Assembly: GCA_027335345.1 (NCBI GenBank) | Contig: DAHWOF010000005.1 | Coordinates: 1-45,666, forward strand | Length of the DNA stretch: 45,666 nucleotides | DNA from: Granulicella sp. | GTDB taxonomy: Bacteria; Acidobacteriota; Terriglobia; Terriglobales; Acidobacteriaceae | Reading direction: 5' to 3' | Part shown: positions 34,855-44,904 of the stretch, piece after piece | Position numbering within the stretch: the first letter of the stretch is position 1 | Layout: each line of letters starts with the position of its first letter | Position numbers and translations under genes: made by a program | Notes under the pieces: model-generated | Database searches by the model: none | What the model was told of the DNA's origin: nothing | Seen by the model: only the letters and a program-made list of their open reading frames with translations

Positions 34855-35877
34855 TTAGCGTCTGAACGCGGGCAAGTATCCCTTCACCCGTGTCTGCAGG
34901 CGATATACGTGCGTGCGAGCTGTAATGTACAGAGTGCTGCCATCCTTGCCGCCCCAGGCCAGGTTGGCGGCCACCTCGGGCAGCAGAATCCGGCCCAGGA
35001 CCTTGCCCTGCGGTGTGACGATGCGTATGCCTCCCGGAACGGTGGTCCAGATGTTCCCGTGGCTGTCGATCTTCATGCCATCCGGCACTCCCGGTCCATC
35101 CTGTCTGGTGAAGTCGATCAGGTCATGCGGCGCGCCGACGGTTCCATCGGCATGCAGCGGATAAGCGATCACGCGCATGGCGGGTCCGGAGTTATTCACA
35201 TAGAGCGTTTTGTTATCGGGCGAGAGAGCGATGCCGTTGGGAAGCGTAAGGTCCCTGATGATTGGCGTCAGTGTGCCATTTTGATAATGAAAGACGCCGT
35301 CAAACTTGAGTTGCTTGGCCGGGTCATGGTCGCCGCCCTTCAAGCCATAGGGAGGGTCGGTAAAAAAGAACGAACCGTCGGGCAGAAACACTAGATCATT
35401 AGGGCTGTTCAGGCGCTTGCCGTGGTAGCTGTCAAAGAAGGGAACCACGCGCAGATGCTGCGCCGGCCCCTCCAGCCGCACCATGGCGCGGCCATACTGC
35501 TCACACATCACCACGTCGCCATCCTTTGAGGTCGCCATGGCGTTGGGCCCGGTCTTGTGGCCATCCGGCAAGGCGTATCTACCGTGGCGGAAGTCCACCA
35601 GCACGGTGTCCTGGCCAGAGGGGGTCAGGGCATGCACGCGGTCGCCCTCTTCGTCAGAGAACCAGAGCCGGCCGCCGCGCCACATCGGCCCCTCGGTAAA
35701 GACATAGCCTCCATGCACTGCCTCCGGCTCCGCGCCCGGGGCGATCAACTCATCCAGCGCCGGCGAGAGCCGCATCACCTTCATGGCGTCTCCTCCGGCC
35801 GGCTGCGCGATGGATTTCATGGGAAGCAAGCAGCCAAGCAGAGTCAAGATTGCAAGAACACGCATCGACGGACGCAT
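34855..35877 (-). CDS. SMP-30/gluconolactonase-family lactonase, exported
   Basis: 340 aa beta-propeller. Signal peptide MRPSMRVLAILTLLGCLLPM with likely cleavage at SIA-QP. Metal and substrate residues of the family in context: FTEGPMWRGGRLWFSDEEGD (Glu ligand), NSPNDLVFLPDGSFFFTDPP (Asn and Asp), LPNGIALSPDNKTLYVNNS, and VPDGMKIDSHGNIWTT. Hydrolyses aldonolactones to aldonates. AAGGAG lies 4 nt before ATG. First gene of a minus-strand pair with the oxidoreductase and divergent from the transporter-dehydratase operon at 36064. Confidence 0.92.
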   Translation of the reverse strand: MRPSMRVLAILTLLGCLLPMKSIAQPAGGDAMKVMRLSPALDELIAPGAEPEAVHGGYVFTEGPMWRGGRLWFSDEEGDRVHALTPSGQDTVLVDFRHGRYALPDGHKTGPNAMATSKDGDVVMCEQYGRAMVRLEGPAQHLRVVPFFDSYHGKRLNSPNDLVFLPDGSFFFTDPPYGLKGGDHDPAKQLKFDGVFHYQNGTLTPIIRDLTLPNGIALSPDNKTLYVNNSGPAMRVIAYPLHADGTVGAPHDLIDFTRQDGPGVPDGMKIDSHGNIWTTVPGGIRIVTPQGKVLGRILLPEVAANLAWGGKDGSTLYITARTHVYRLQTRVKGYLPAFRR

Positions 35878-36063
35878 AAAACTCCTTCACCAGACGCAGA
35901 GCGCACCGCCCTGCGGCAGCGCCCAGCTATTATAGTGTGCGCGCGAGCCGGTGGGCACGGCGGCCCAAACCGTATTCATGGGAGTTTCGCTCCGCGCGCC
36001 AGAGAACCGCGTGACGCAGTAACATGGCTGACGCAGGCGGAGTTCGTTTTTTGATGCGACTCC

Positions 36064-37356
36064 ATGGCCGGCGGCGAAAGAGACTCATCCATGCGTAGAG
36101 CGTTGCTTCTCCCGGTCTTTTTCATCACCTATGCTCTGGCCTATGTGGACCGCGCCAACTATGGCTTTGGAGCGGCTGCGGGCATGGCTCGCACCTTGCA
36201 CCTCACTGAGAGCCACTCGGCGTTGCTAGCCGCCCTGTTTTTCCTTGGCTACTGCGCCTTTCAGGTGCCCGGCATGCTGCTCGCGCGCAGGTGGAGCGCC
36301 ACGCGGCTCGCCTTTCTCGCACTTCTGCTATGGGGCGTGCTGGCCGCGCTGACCGGAGTCATTCGGAGCTTTGCCTGGCTGGCGCTGGATCGCCTGTTGC
36401 TGGGCGTGGCGGAGAGCATCATCTTTCCCGCCATGCTGCTCTTGCTGACGCACTGGTTCGTGCGCGGGGAGCAATCCCGGGCCAACACCTTTCTGATTCT
36501 GGGCAATCCGGTCACAGTTGTGGGGATGTCCGCCATCACCGGCTATCTGATTCAATCCGTCGGGTGGCAGCGCATGTTTCTCATCGAAGGATTGCCCGCC
36601 GTGCTCTGGGCGTTCCTCTGGATCGCCGTCATGCGCGACCATCCCACCCAGGCTGCCTGGATGGACCCGGAGCAAGCTGCGCGCCTGGAGCTGGAGATCC
36701 GCGCCCAGCAGCCAGATCTGGCCTCGCCGGACGGTGAGCGCGCTGCGCTCCGGTCCGTCCTGTTGCGCCGCGATGTGCTGCAACTGTGCCTGCAGTATTT
36801 CTGCTGGAGTCTGGGCGTGTATGGCTTTGTCCTGTGGCTGCCGACCATTGTGCGCCGCGGAGCCGAGCTTTCCATGGGCCGCACGGGCCTGCTCTCGGCC
36901 GCGCCCTATCTCCTGGCCGTGCCGTTGATGATCTTTGCCGGCCGCATCTCGGACCGCACGCTCCGCCGTCAGGAGGTGGTCTGGCCCTTTCTGTTGCTGG
37001 CCGGCGTCACGATGCTCGGCCCTTTCTTCCTGGCCGGGCGCAGCTTTCCGCTGGCCTTTGCCTGTCTGTTGCTGGCCGGTGGATGCATGTTTGCGCCCTA
37101 TGGGCCGTTCTTCGCTATTGTGCCCGAACGGGCGCCGCAGAAGGTCGTCGGCGAGGTCTTTGCCCTGGTGAACAGCTCCGGAGCGCTGGGAGGGTTTGCC
37201 GGCAGCTATCTGGTGGGCTTGCTGCACGCCCTCACCGGAAGCCAGGCGGCCGGATACCTGCTGATGGCGCTCGCGCTGCTGCTCTCGGCGCTGCTGGTGT
37301 ATCGGCTGCCGCGTCTCTCCGCTGTCTCTTCTGTGAGAGAGTTGCATCATGCCTGA
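36064..37356 (+). CDS. MFS transporter, anion:cation symporter (sugar-acid) type
   Basis: 430 aa, about 12 transmembrane helices. The N-terminus [20 protein letters not shown] carries the YxDRxN pattern of the ACS family (hexuronate, gluconate and similar acids), followed by [19 protein letters not shown] and a large central loop. ATG 36091 (MRRALLLPV) is an alternative start. Its last 8 bp overlap the next gene. Context suggests uptake of the aldonate made by the exported oxidoreductase and lactonase. Confidence 0.9.
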   Translation: MAGGERDSSMRRALLLPVFFITYALAYVDRANYGFGAAAGMARTLHLTESHSALLAALFFLGYCAFQVPGMLLARRWSATRLAFLALLLWGVLAALTGVIRSFAWLALDRLLLGVAESIIFPAMLLLLTHWFVRGEQSRANTFLILGNPVTVVGMSAITGYLIQSVGWQRMFLIEGLPAVLWAFLWIAVMRDHPTQAAWMDPEQAARLELEIRAQQPDLASPDGERAALRSVLLRRDVLQLCLQYFCWSLGVYGFVLWLPTIVRRGAELSMGRTGLLSAAPYLLAVPLMIFAGRISDRTLRRQEVVWPFLLLAGVTMLGPFFLAGRSFPLAFACLLLAGGCMFAPYGPFFAIVPERAPQKVVGEVFALVNSSGALGGFAGSYLVGLLHALTGSQAAGYLLMALALLLSALLVYRLPRLSAVSSVRELHHA

Positions 37357-39355
37357 ACGCAAACCAATCTGCGCAGCGCAGGTGCTGGACTCGGATCCTT
37401 CTCTGTTTGCCTCCGTCCCCACGCATGCGCGCGGGCCTGAAGGCGCGTTGCCGATCTCTGAAGAGATGCTGCTCCGCGCGCCATCGGGGAATCTCTTCGG
37501 CCTCTCCCAGAACGCCGGCATGGGTTGGGAGCCGCAGCGTCTGCTGGATCCCGAGTTCCTCATCGTCAGCACGCATGGCGGTCTGCGCGCCACGGATGGA
37601 ACGCCGATTGCGCTTGGCTTCCACACCGGCCACTGGGAGGTAGGCTTGCTGGTGGCCGAGGCTGCGCGCGAGTTCCGCCGCTGGGATGCCACTCCATTCG
37701 CAGGCGCATGCACCGATCCCTGCGATGGCCGCACTCAGGGCACAGAAGGGATGCTGGATTCGCTGCCCTACCGTAATGATGCGGCGATGGTGCTGGGGCG
37801 CCTGATGCGCTCGCTGCCCACCCGCCAGGGCGTACTCGGCATCGCCACCTGCGATAAAGGCCTTCCCGCCATGCTGATGGCTCTGGCTGGTTCGGGGGCC
37901 TTCCCCAGCGTGCTGGTTCCGGGCGGCGTCACCTTGCTGCCGGAGTCTACGCAAGACCATCCCGCCGAGGACGCCGGCAAAGTGCAGACCATCGGCGCAC
38001 GCTTTGCCCGGGGCGAGATCACCCAGCCCTATGCAGCCGAGGTGGGTTGCCGGGCCTGCGCCAGTCCGGGTGGAGGCTGCCAGTTTCTTGGCACAGCCGC
38101 CACCTCGCAGGTGATTGCGGAGGCGCTTGGCCTCGCGCTGCCCCACGCCGCTCTTGCGCCCTCGGGCCATGCTGTCTGGCTGGAGTGCGCCGCCCGCTCG
38201 GCGCGAGCCCTGCTGCGCATGGCGCAGATGGGGCTGGGCACGCAGCAGATTCTCACCGATGCCGCCATCCGCAATGCCATGGTGCTGCATGCAGCCTTTG
38301 GCGGATCCACCAACCTGCTGCTGCATCTGCCTGCCGTCGCCCATGCCGCGGGGCTGCGACGCCCTGCCGTGGAGGACTGGAAGAGCATCAACCGCGAGGT
38401 TCCTCGCCTGGTGGATGCGCTGCCCAACGGTCCGCATGGGTATGGGACGGTGCAGGTGTTCCTGGCCGGGGGAGTGCCGGAAGCCATGCTGCACCTGCGC
38501 CGCGCCGGCCTGCTGGATACCCGCGTGCTGACGGTGAGCGGAGAGACGCTGGAGGACAACCTGAACTGGTGGGAGGCCAGCGAGCGGCGGCAGGCGATGA
38601 AGAGGCGCCTGCAGGCCCTGGATGGCGTGGCTGCGGACGATGTCATCTTTTCCCCAGAGCAGTCGCGCGCGCGGGGCATCGGACGGACGCTGTGTTTTCC
38701 GGTGGGCAATCTCGCGCCGGAGGGCAGCGTGATCAAGAGCACGGCCATCGATCCGTCGCTGCTCGATGCCGGCGGGAACTACCGCCATGCGGGCCCGGCG
38801 CGCGTCTTTGTGACCGAAGCCGCTGCGATGGAGGCGATCAAGAGCGGAAGGATTGGGCATGGTGACGTGCTGGTGCTCATCTGTGGAGGGCCCATGGGCG
38901 CGGGCATGCCGGAGACCTACCAGGTGACGGCGGCGCTGAAGAACCTGCCCTTCTGCAAGCATGTTGCGGTGCTCACCGATGCTCGCTTCAGCGGTGTTTC
39001 CACCGGAGCCTGTCTGGGGCATGTCTCGCCCGAGGCCTTGGCGGGCGGACCCATTGGGCGGGTGCGCGATGGCGACTGGATCGAGATCCGCATCGACGGC
39101 GCGACGCTGGAGGGCAGCGTGCATCTGGTGGGCGAGGCTGGGCCGCAAGGTTCGGAGCGTTTTGCGCCTGAGGAAGGCGCGCAGCGGCTGGCCCGAAGAG
39201 CGCCGCGCGAAGATCTGGCAGCGCATCCGGCGCTGCCCGCGGCTACGCGGCTGTGGGCGGCGCTGGTGCAGGCTTCAGGCGGGGTCTGGGGTGGCTGCGT
39301 CTATGATGCGGACTCCATTGTGGCGCGGCTGACGGGCCGGGCGGAATCTGCATGA
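37349..39355 (+). CDS. IlvD/Edd-family dehydratase of YjhG/YagF type (D-xylonate dehydratase-like)
   Basis: 668 aa, close to the YjhG/YagF length (about 655) and longer than IlvD or Edd. Iron-sulfur cysteines: [28 protein letters not shown], and [20 protein letters not shown]. Dehydrates an aldonate to 2-keto-3-deoxy-aldonate; E. coli YjhG and YagF are D-xylonate dehydratases. The start overlaps the transporter stop, so the two are coupled. Substrate in this organism is inference from the family and neighbours. Confidence 0.93.
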   Translation: MPERKPICAAQVLDSDPSLFASVPTHARGPEGALPISEEMLLRAPSGNLFGLSQNAGMGWEPQRLLDPEFLIVSTHGGLRATDGTPIALGFHTGHWEVGLLVAEAAREFRRWDATPFAGACTDPCDGRTQGTEGMLDSLPYRNDAAMVLGRLMRSLPTRQGVLGIATCDKGLPAMLMALAGSGAFPSVLVPGGVTLLPESTQDHPAEDAGKVQTIGARFARGEITQPYAAEVGCRACASPGGGCQFLGTAATSQVIAEALGLALPHAALAPSGHAVWLECAARSARALLRMAQMGLGTQQILTDAAIRNAMVLHAAFGGSTNLLLHLPAVAHAAGLRRPAVEDWKSINREVPRLVDALPNGPHGYGTVQVFLAGGVPEAMLHLRRAGLLDTRVLTVSGETLEDNLNWWEASERRQAMKRRLQALDGVAADDVIFSPEQSRARGIGRTLCFPVGNLAPEGSVIKSTAIDPSLLDAGGNYRHAGPARVFVTEAAAMEAIKSGRIGHGDVLVLICGGPMGAGMPETYQVTAALKNLPFCKHVAVLTDARFSGVSTGACLGHVSPEALAGGPIGRVRDGDWIEIRIDGATLEGSVHLVGEAGPQGSERFAPEEGAQRLARRAPREDLAAHPALPAATRLWAALVQASGGVWGGCVYDADSIVARLTGRAESA

Positions 39356-39373
39356 ACTAAGGAGAGGAGATCG

Positions 39374-40213
39374 ATGAAGATCTACAACACGACACGAGGG
39401 ATCTTTGCGGAGAGCGAAGAGGGTAACTGGCGCCGGCTGGATGTGACCGGCTGGGATGATCTGGTGGCGAGCGACGATCTGGCGGCGCGGGCGCGCGCTG
39501 CTTTTGGCCCGGCTTCGGGTCCGGCGCCGGCCGAGGCGCCTGGGCCGGACGAGTGGCTGCCGCCCATTGGCAGCCAGGAGGTCTGGGCCGCGGGCGTCAC
39601 CTACTTCCGCAGCCGCAATGCGCGCATGGAAGAGTCAAAAGATGCGGGCGGAGGCAGCTTCTATGACCGCGTCTACTCGGCCGAGCGGCCGGAGCTGTTC
39701 TTCAAAGCGACGCCGTACCGCGTGATGGGTCCGGGAGCAGAGGTGCGCATTCGCAGGGATGCGCGCTGGTCCGTGCCGGAGCCGGAGCTGACGCTGCTGC
39801 TGAATCCGCGCGGGGAGGTTGTGGGCTACACCATTGGCAATGACATGAGCTCGCGTGACATCGAGGGCGAAAACCCGCTTTACCTGCCGCAGGCCAAGAT
39901 CTATGACGGCTCCTGCGCGCTAGGCCCGTGCCTGCTGGTGGCTGAGCAGGCGTTGCCGCGCTCGACGGGCATCTCGCTGACGATTGCGCGCGAGGGCGCG
40001 GTGGTCTTTGCGGGAGAGACCACGCTGGAGATGCTGAAGCGCGAACCGCGCGAGCTGGCCGGCTATCTCTTCCGCGAGACCAGCTTTCCCACCGGCGCGT
40101 ATCTGCTGACGGGCGCCGGCATCGTGCCGGAGGACAGCTTCACGCTGGCGCACGGCGACCGCATCGAGATTCGTATCGACGGCATTGGGGTACTGAGCAA
40201 CATTGTCCGCTGA
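39374..40213 (+). CDS. Fumarylacetoacetate-hydrolase-family protein (2-keto-3-deoxy-pentonate dehydratase-like)
   Basis: 279 aa. FAH-fold signatures: [53 protein letters not shown] (metal-binding Glu residues), [20 protein letters not shown], and [14 protein letters not shown]. The family includes 2-keto-3-deoxy-D-arabinonate/xylonate dehydratase (to alpha-ketoglutarate semialdehyde), which fits directly after a YjhG-type enzyme. It starts 18 bp after the dehydratase stop, with AAGGAGAGG upstream. A semialdehyde dehydrogenase, needed to finish the pathway, is not in the window. Confidence 0.92.
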   Translation: MKIYNTTRGIFAESEEGNWRRLDVTGWDDLVASDDLAARARAAFGPASGPAPAEAPGPDEWLPPIGSQEVWAAGVTYFRSRNARMEESKDAGGGSFYDRVYSAERPELFFKATPYRVMGPGAEVRIRRDARWSVPEPELTLLLNPRGEVVGYTIGNDMSSRDIEGENPLYLPQAKIYDGSCALGPCLLVAEQALPRSTGISLTIAREGAVVFAGETTLEMLKREPRELAGYLFRETSFPTGAYLLTGAGIVPEDSFTLAHGDRIEIRIDGIGVLSNIVR

Positions 40214-40525
40214 GGGATGTTCTGGCTACGGCTGCCTTGAAGATGTTATCTGGCGAGCCGATGGCCCTGTAGCTTTTCAGTCTCGATGGATCATCCGATG
40301 CGCGCCCGTTGTGATGTTTTGATTCGACCCCGGTTGGCAAGCCTGCTGGGGACCCACGGCCTTGGGGAGACTGCCCAAAACGGTCGGGGCGCCGGGACAC
40401 AGCCGCACGGAAATTCTTTAGAAGCATCGGACGGGAGTCTAAAATGGAGAGATAAGCTGACCCAACGCCTGCATGTGCGGTCCCATACAAGACAGTTTAC
40501 TCTCGCAACAAACCATTGATCCTTC
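40214..40525. other. Intergenic stretch upstream of the restriction-modification genes
   Basis: 310 bp. No gene is supported. A TCTAAAAT word at about 40438 could be a -10 region for the methyltransferase gene, but no convincing -35 box is spaced before it. No C-protein gene or C-box is visible. Confidence 0.35.
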
Positions 40526-41560
40526 ATGAGCGTAGCGCTGAAGCTTGAGGAAGTTCCGGATGCCGACACCCAGTCTCATCGTGGTGCGGCTGACCTATCG
40601 CAATTCGTGCCTGCTGAAGCCCTCCCGCTCAAAGACCCGCAGACTGACATTCCTCGCATTGCCAAGGACAAGCATCTGGTCAAGCTGATCGGCGAAGCCG
40701 TACAGCGCATCCCGACCACTCACAGGCTGAACCTCGGCGATGCTCGTCAAGACATGAGCAGACTGCCGGGGGGCTCTGTCCACCTCGTCGTCACATCCCC
40801 GCCCTACTGGACGTTGAAGGAATACCGGGACTCGGAAGGCCAGATGGGCCATATCGAGAAATACGACGAATTTCTGAAGGAACTCGATAAGGTGTGGGAG
40901 CACTGTTTTCGGGCGCTGGCGCCGGGCGGAAGAGTGGTTTGCGTCGTGGGCGACGTCTGCCTGTCGCGCCGCAAGAATAATGGCCGACACACCGTCGTGC
41001 CGCTGCATGCCTCGATTCAGGAGCATTGCCGTACACTGGGTTTCGACAATCTTGCCCCAATCATCTGGCACAAGATCTCCAATGCGGTTTATGAGGTCGA
41101 GAATGGGTCGAGTTTTCTTGGCAAGCCCTATGAACCCAATTCCGTCATCAAGAACGATATCGAATTCATTCTGATGCAGCGCAAGCCAGGCGGCTACCGC
41201 ACGCCCGAGCTGTCAGCTCGAGTCCTCAGCGTTATCTCCGGTGAGAACCATCAGGCATGGTTCCAACAGATCTGGACCGGCCTAACGGGTGCATCCACCC
41301 GGCATCATCCCGCCCCCTATCCGGTTGAGCTCGCCGAGCGGCTGATTCGCATGTTCAGCTTTGTCGGCGATACCGTGCTCGACCCATTCATGGGCACCGG
41401 CACTACGACAGTCGCCGCGGCGAAATCCGGCCGGAACAGCATTGGCTTTGAAATCGACGAGCACTATTTCAAGATGGCGCGCCAGCGCGTCGAGCAAGAA
41501 ACCTCGTCGCTGTTCAACAAAAACACGATTGAAATTCGCACCCCGGGTCGTAAGGGATGA
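40526..41560 (+). CDS. Type II DNA methyltransferase (N4/N6 amino type)
   Basis: 344 aa. Catalytic motif IV TSPPYW (residues 90-95) precedes the SAM motif DPFMGTGTTTVAAAKSG with IGFEID near the C-terminus, which is the beta-class order. TSPPY is frequent in N4-cytosine enzymes but does not exclude N6-adenine. The stop overlaps the nuclease start (ATGA), so this is the protecting partner of the restriction enzyme. No ribosome site is obvious at ATG 40526. Composition is less GC-rich than the neighbours, consistent with acquisition by transfer. Confidence 0.92.
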   Translation: MSVALKLEEVPDADTQSHRGAADLSQFVPAEALPLKDPQTDIPRIAKDKHLVKLIGEAVQRIPTTHRLNLGDARQDMSRLPGGSVHLVVTSPPYWTLKEYRDSEGQMGHIEKYDEFLKELDKVWEHCFRALAPGGRVVCVVGDVCLSRRKNNGRHTVVPLHASIQEHCRTLGFDNLAPIIWHKISNAVYEVENGSSFLGKPYEPNSVIKNDIEFILMQRKPGGYRTPELSARVLSVISGENHQAWFQQIWTGLTGASTRHHPAPYPVELAERLIRMFSFVGDTVLDPFMGTGTTTVAAAKSGRNSIGFEIDEHYFKMARQRVEQETSSLFNKNTIEIRTPGRKG

Positions 41561-42297
41561 GCCTGAATCCTGAAATTGAAAAGCGCCTGCAGGGAGCAAT
41601 CAAGCACTTCTGGAGAACGCGCGAAACTCAAGCACAGAAACAGGGAACCACGTCCGGCAGCAAAGACGCAGGGGCGCGTTCCGCCGTTACTGGCGGCGCG
41701 CAGATGGATGGGTTTATTAACCTTGTACGTGACCTGCTGTGCGAGTGCGGACTGCCGAAGGCCGACGTTTACTGCGGGAAATACGCCGAGTTGCCGGGCT
41801 GGTATCGTCCCGAGAAGAGGTGGGATCTGCTCGTTGTGTCGGACGGCCGGTTCCTTGCGGGCATTGAATTCAAATCGCAAGTCGGTTCGTTCGGCAACAA
41901 CTGCAATAACCGTACCGAGGAGGCTATCGGCAGCGCGGCCGACCTATGGGCGGCGTATCGCGAGGGGGCATTCAAGCCTTCCTCTCGCCCTTGGCTCGGA
42001 TATCTGATGCTCCTCGATGAAGCTCCGGGCTCGCTCAGTGCTGTGCGAGCTCGAGAGCCGCACTTCAATGTGTTTCCTGAGTTCAAAGAGGCTTCCTATG
42101 CCAAGCGCTACGAGATTCTGCTCACGAAGCTCGTGCGCGAGCGGCTCTACGACTCCGCCTGTTTCCTGATGTCCAGCGCTGCTGATGGCGCCAAGGGGCG
42201 CTATAAGGAGCCCACCTCTGAGCTGAGTTTCAGCAATTTCGTCGAATCGTTGCTTGCCAGGGTGATTGCCGTCGCCAAATGCAGGGAACAGCCGTGA
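41557..42297 (+). CDS. PaeR7I/XhoI-family type II restriction endonuclease
   Basis: 246 aa, the PaeR7I length. Recalled family blocks: GARSAVTGGAQMDGFINLVR (about 39-58), ELPGWYRPEKRWDLLVV, the PD-(D/E)xK site D90...E104-F-K106 in IEFKSQVG, NNRTEEAIGSAADLW, and EPHFNVFPEFKEASYAKRYE. The family cuts CTCGAG. AAGGG precedes the ATG inside the end of the methyltransferase gene. The specificity call comes from resemblance, not from a direct test. Confidence 0.9.
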   Translation: MSLNPEIEKRLQGAIKHFWRTRETQAQKQGTTSGSKDAGARSAVTGGAQMDGFINLVRDLLCECGLPKADVYCGKYAELPGWYRPEKRWDLLVVSDGRFLAGIEFKSQVGSFGNNCNNRTEEAIGSAADLWAAYREGAFKPSSRPWLGYLMLLDEAPGSLSAVRAREPHFNVFPEFKEASYAKRYEILLTKLVRERLYDSACFLMSSAADGAKGRYKEPTSELSFSNFVESLLARVIAVAKCREQP

Positions 42298-42793
42298 GCG
42301 CGAAGTGGGCCACATGTTGTGCTGAGGGGTGCGGCGCTTCATTGTTGAGGGATGGGCAATCAAGATGCACAGGTGCGATTCAAGCGGCGCTGGCTAGACA
42401 TTAATCCGTAAATAGTCTTTGCTTGCTTGCAGCGGATCAGAGCATGGCCTATAGCATTTTCAGTTGATGGATACACGGAGGATGGCTTGCAGCGGCGTTT
42501 TCATTGGGGAAAACGCCCATCGATGTCGGGGCGTCTGTCTACACCGACACTGAAAATGCTATACGCCAAACACCCGAACCAGGAGCCGCACGCGGGAGAT
42601 CCGCGCGCACGGATCTGCGTGGGGAACGGTTCGCAAGAATGGTCCCTACCCACACTCCACGAAGCGACATTTCGCTTTCCGCACCTGTCGAGTCTTGACG
42701 CGGAGCGACCTTCCGCTCAAGACGGGGGTCCCTTGGGCGCTCACGATCTACGCTGCCGGCGGCAGCGTCCCCGTGGTCTTTCTTCCGCCACAT
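42298..42793. other. Intergenic stretch with a MITE-like element and hairpins
   Basis: No gene supported. It contains the inverted-repeat element 42446-42567, and two further hairpins: GTCTTGA..GCGGA with TCCGC..TCAAGAC at 42692-42723, and CGCTGCC/GGCAGCG around 42752-42768. These lie just beyond the 3' end of the GH3 gene (minus strand) and could terminate or protect its mRNA. Confidence 0.5.
42446..42567. repeat. MITE-like inverted-repeat element, 122 bp
   Basis: Ends are 19-bp inverted repeats with one mismatch: GGCCTATAGCATTTTCAGT at 42446-42464 and its inverse at 42549-42567, including a perfect 15-bp core. A 9-bp perfect hairpin (GGCGTTTTC 42494-42502, GAAAACGCC 42509-42517) sits inside. 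No coding capacity. It is non-autonomous element-like; no transposase with these ends is seen in the window. Confidence 0.7.
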
Positions 42794-44863
42794 TCAGCGC
42801 ATCGTCAGGCTTGCCTGAAGCGGCAGATTCGCCGAGGAATCTCCGGCTTTGATGGTGTAGGTTCCTGGCTGGATGCGCCAGGCGTGGCTGGCGACCGACC
42901 AGTAGGAGAATGCCTCTGCACTCAGCGGTAGCGTGACTCGTTTTGATTCACCGGGAGCCAACAGGATCTTGCAAAACGCCGCTAGTCGAAGCGGCGGCTC
43001 GTCCCCTGCGGGAATATGCGGGAAGCCGACATAGACCTGGGCCACCTCTGCGCCGGCCCTGCGTCCTGTATTGGTCGCGGTGAGCTGAACAGTGGCTGTG
43101 CGCGGTTTACCGGCTGCCGGCGTTACTTTCAGGTCTGAGATGGAAAAGGTGGTGTAAGAGAGGCCATATCCAAATGGAAACAGGGGCGTAAGATCCTGGG
43201 ATTGGTACCAGCGATACCCCACATCCAGCCCTTCGCCATAGTGGACCTCCTGGCCATTGCCTGGATACCACTCCGGATTCTGCGCAAATGTCTGGCTGAC
43301 GGTGGCCGGAAATGTCAGGGGCAGTTTCCCGGAGGGATTCACCACGCCAAAGAGGACATCGGCCACAGCGTTGCCGTCTTCTTCACCCGGATACCATGCC
43401 TCCAACACGGCCGCCACGGAATCGATCCAGGGCATCAGCAGCGCCGAGCCACTCTTGAGCACAACGATGGTTTTTGGATTGGCCGCCGCTACTGCGGAGA
43501 TGAGCGCATTCTGCGCCGCGGGCAGCTCGATGGGATGGTCGCGACCCTCGGTCTCTTCGTCGCCGACCATGACAATCGCCAAATCGTCATGCTTGGCCGC
43601 GCGCACCGCCGCCTCGACGTCAGAGCCGTCGAGCAGATCCACATTCTTCTGGAGCGGCATATGCGCCTCGATTCCGTCCACCGGATCAATGCTGTAGAGC
43701 GGGATCACATGAGAGCTGCCACCGCCGCCTGTCACTGCGTGCATGGCGTCAGGGCCGATCAGCGCGATGGATCGGAGAGCGGTTGTGTCAATGGGCAGAG
43801 TGCTGTTCTGATTCTTCAGGAGCACCATGCCCTGCTCGGCGATCTCTCGCGAAATCCGGCCGTCCTCGGGCGCCGGAATAGGCCTGAGCTGATTCGGCTT
43901 CTTGTCGAAGAGCCCGAAGCGCATCATGGCCGCAAAGCGACGCACCAGCATTTCATCGATGGTGGCCATGGGGACCTGGCCCTGCTGGACTGCCGTCTTC
44001 AGGGCATCGCCGAAGTAGACGCCGGTCGGCATCTCCAGGTCGAGCCCGGCCAGAGCGCTGGGAACGGTGCTATGCACGGCGCCCCAGTCGGAGAGCACAA
44101 AGCCTGGAAACTTCCACTCATCATCCAGAACCGAGAGCAGCGGTTTGTTCTCGCAGTTGAAGGCGCCGTTAACTTTCGGATAGGCGCACATAACCGAGGC
44201 AACGTCGCCCTTTTGCACGGCGGCCCGAAAGGCCGGCATGTAGATCTCGCGGAGAGTGCGCTCGTCGATGATTTCGTTGATGCTGTGCCGGTTCTCTTCC
44301 TGGTTGTTCGCGATGTAATGCTTGACATTGGCCAACACTCCGGCGCTTTGGATGCCCTGAATCGTGGCTGCCGCAATCTGGCCGTCCAGATAAGGATCTT
44401 CGCTGTAGCTCTCGAAGGTGCGCCCGTTCTGGGGAATGCGGATGATATTGATGTCCGGCGCTTCCAGAAGATCGGAACCCAGGTCGCGCGTCTCCTCCGC
44501 GGCGACGACGCCGTAGCGATGCGCGAGCGCCGGATCCCAGGATGCGGCGAGGGCGATGGGAGCCGGCAGCGCCGTCGCACGCAGTTGCGGACTCGCGCCT
44601 CCGGGACCTGCTCCGGCCGGACCATTCGTCATGGGGAATGCCGGGATACCCAGACGCGGAACTCCCGGGACATATCGATAATGCTCGGCGGTGTGAATCC
44701 CATGCAGCTCGGCGATCTTCTCGTCGAGTGTCATCTTCGCGACGATCGCTCGGGCGCGTGCGTAGTCCTGCTCTATCGCTGCGGATCCCGACTGCGCTAC
44801 GCCCAAGCGGCAAGCCATGGTCAGCAAGGAAAAAATCAACATCCCGGATACGTGACGCTTCAT
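42794..44863 (-). CDS. Exported glycoside hydrolase family 3 (beta-glucosidase/xylosidase type)
   Basis: 689 aa. Signal peptide MKRHVSGMLIFSLLTMACRL with cleavage near GVAQ. GH3 N-terminal barrel with LEAPDINIIRIPQNGRTFES, VKHYIANNQEENRHSINEII (Lys-His substrate contacts), and nucleophile D259 in GFVLSDWGAV; then the alpha/beta sandwich (GMVLLKNQNSTLPI, VMVGDEETEGRDH, WYPGEEDGNAVADVLFG) and a C-terminal fibronectin-III-like domain (FPFGYGLSYTTF onward). Cleaves beta-linked glucosyl or xylosyl ends; the exact sugar is not decidable. AAGGAG lies 9 nt before ATG 44863. It could feed the neighbouring sugar-acid pathway. An ISL3 element begins about 40 bp upstream of the ATG. Confidence 0.93.
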   Translation of the reverse strand: MKRHVSGMLIFSLLTMACRLGVAQSGSAAIEQDYARARAIVAKMTLDEKIAELHGIHTAEHYRYVPGVPRLGIPAFPMTNGPAGAGPGGASPQLRATALPAPIALAASWDPALAHRYGVVAAEETRDLGSDLLEAPDINIIRIPQNGRTFESYSEDPYLDGQIAAATIQGIQSAGVLANVKHYIANNQEENRHSINEIIDERTLREIYMPAFRAAVQKGDVASVMCAYPKVNGAFNCENKPLLSVLDDEWKFPGFVLSDWGAVHSTVPSALAGLDLEMPTGVYFGDALKTAVQQGQVPMATIDEMLVRRFAAMMRFGLFDKKPNQLRPIPAPEDGRISREIAEQGMVLLKNQNSTLPIDTTALRSIALIGPDAMHAVTGGGGSSHVIPLYSIDPVDGIEAHMPLQKNVDLLDGSDVEAAVRAAKHDDLAIVMVGDEETEGRDHPIELPAAQNALISAVAAANPKTIVVLKSGSALLMPWIDSVAAVLEAWYPGEEDGNAVADVLFGVVNPSGKLPLTFPATVSQTFAQNPEWYPGNGQEVHYGEGLDVGYRWYQSQDLTPLFPFGYGLSYTTFSISDLKVTPAAGKPRTATVQLTATNTGRRAGAEVAQVYVGFPHIPAGDEPPLRLAAFCKILLAPGESKRVTLPLSAEAFSYWSVASHAWRIQPGTYTIKAGDSSANLPLQASLTMR

Positions 44864-44904
44864 GGCGCCGCACTCCTTCTTTTCGAATTCTGTCATAGCA
44901 ATTC

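Noticed and set aside
37232-39226. 664-codon minus-strand frame opposite the dehydratase gene
   Set aside because: Shadow of the YjhG-type gene; low-complexity His/Arg/Gly composition and no recognisable motif.
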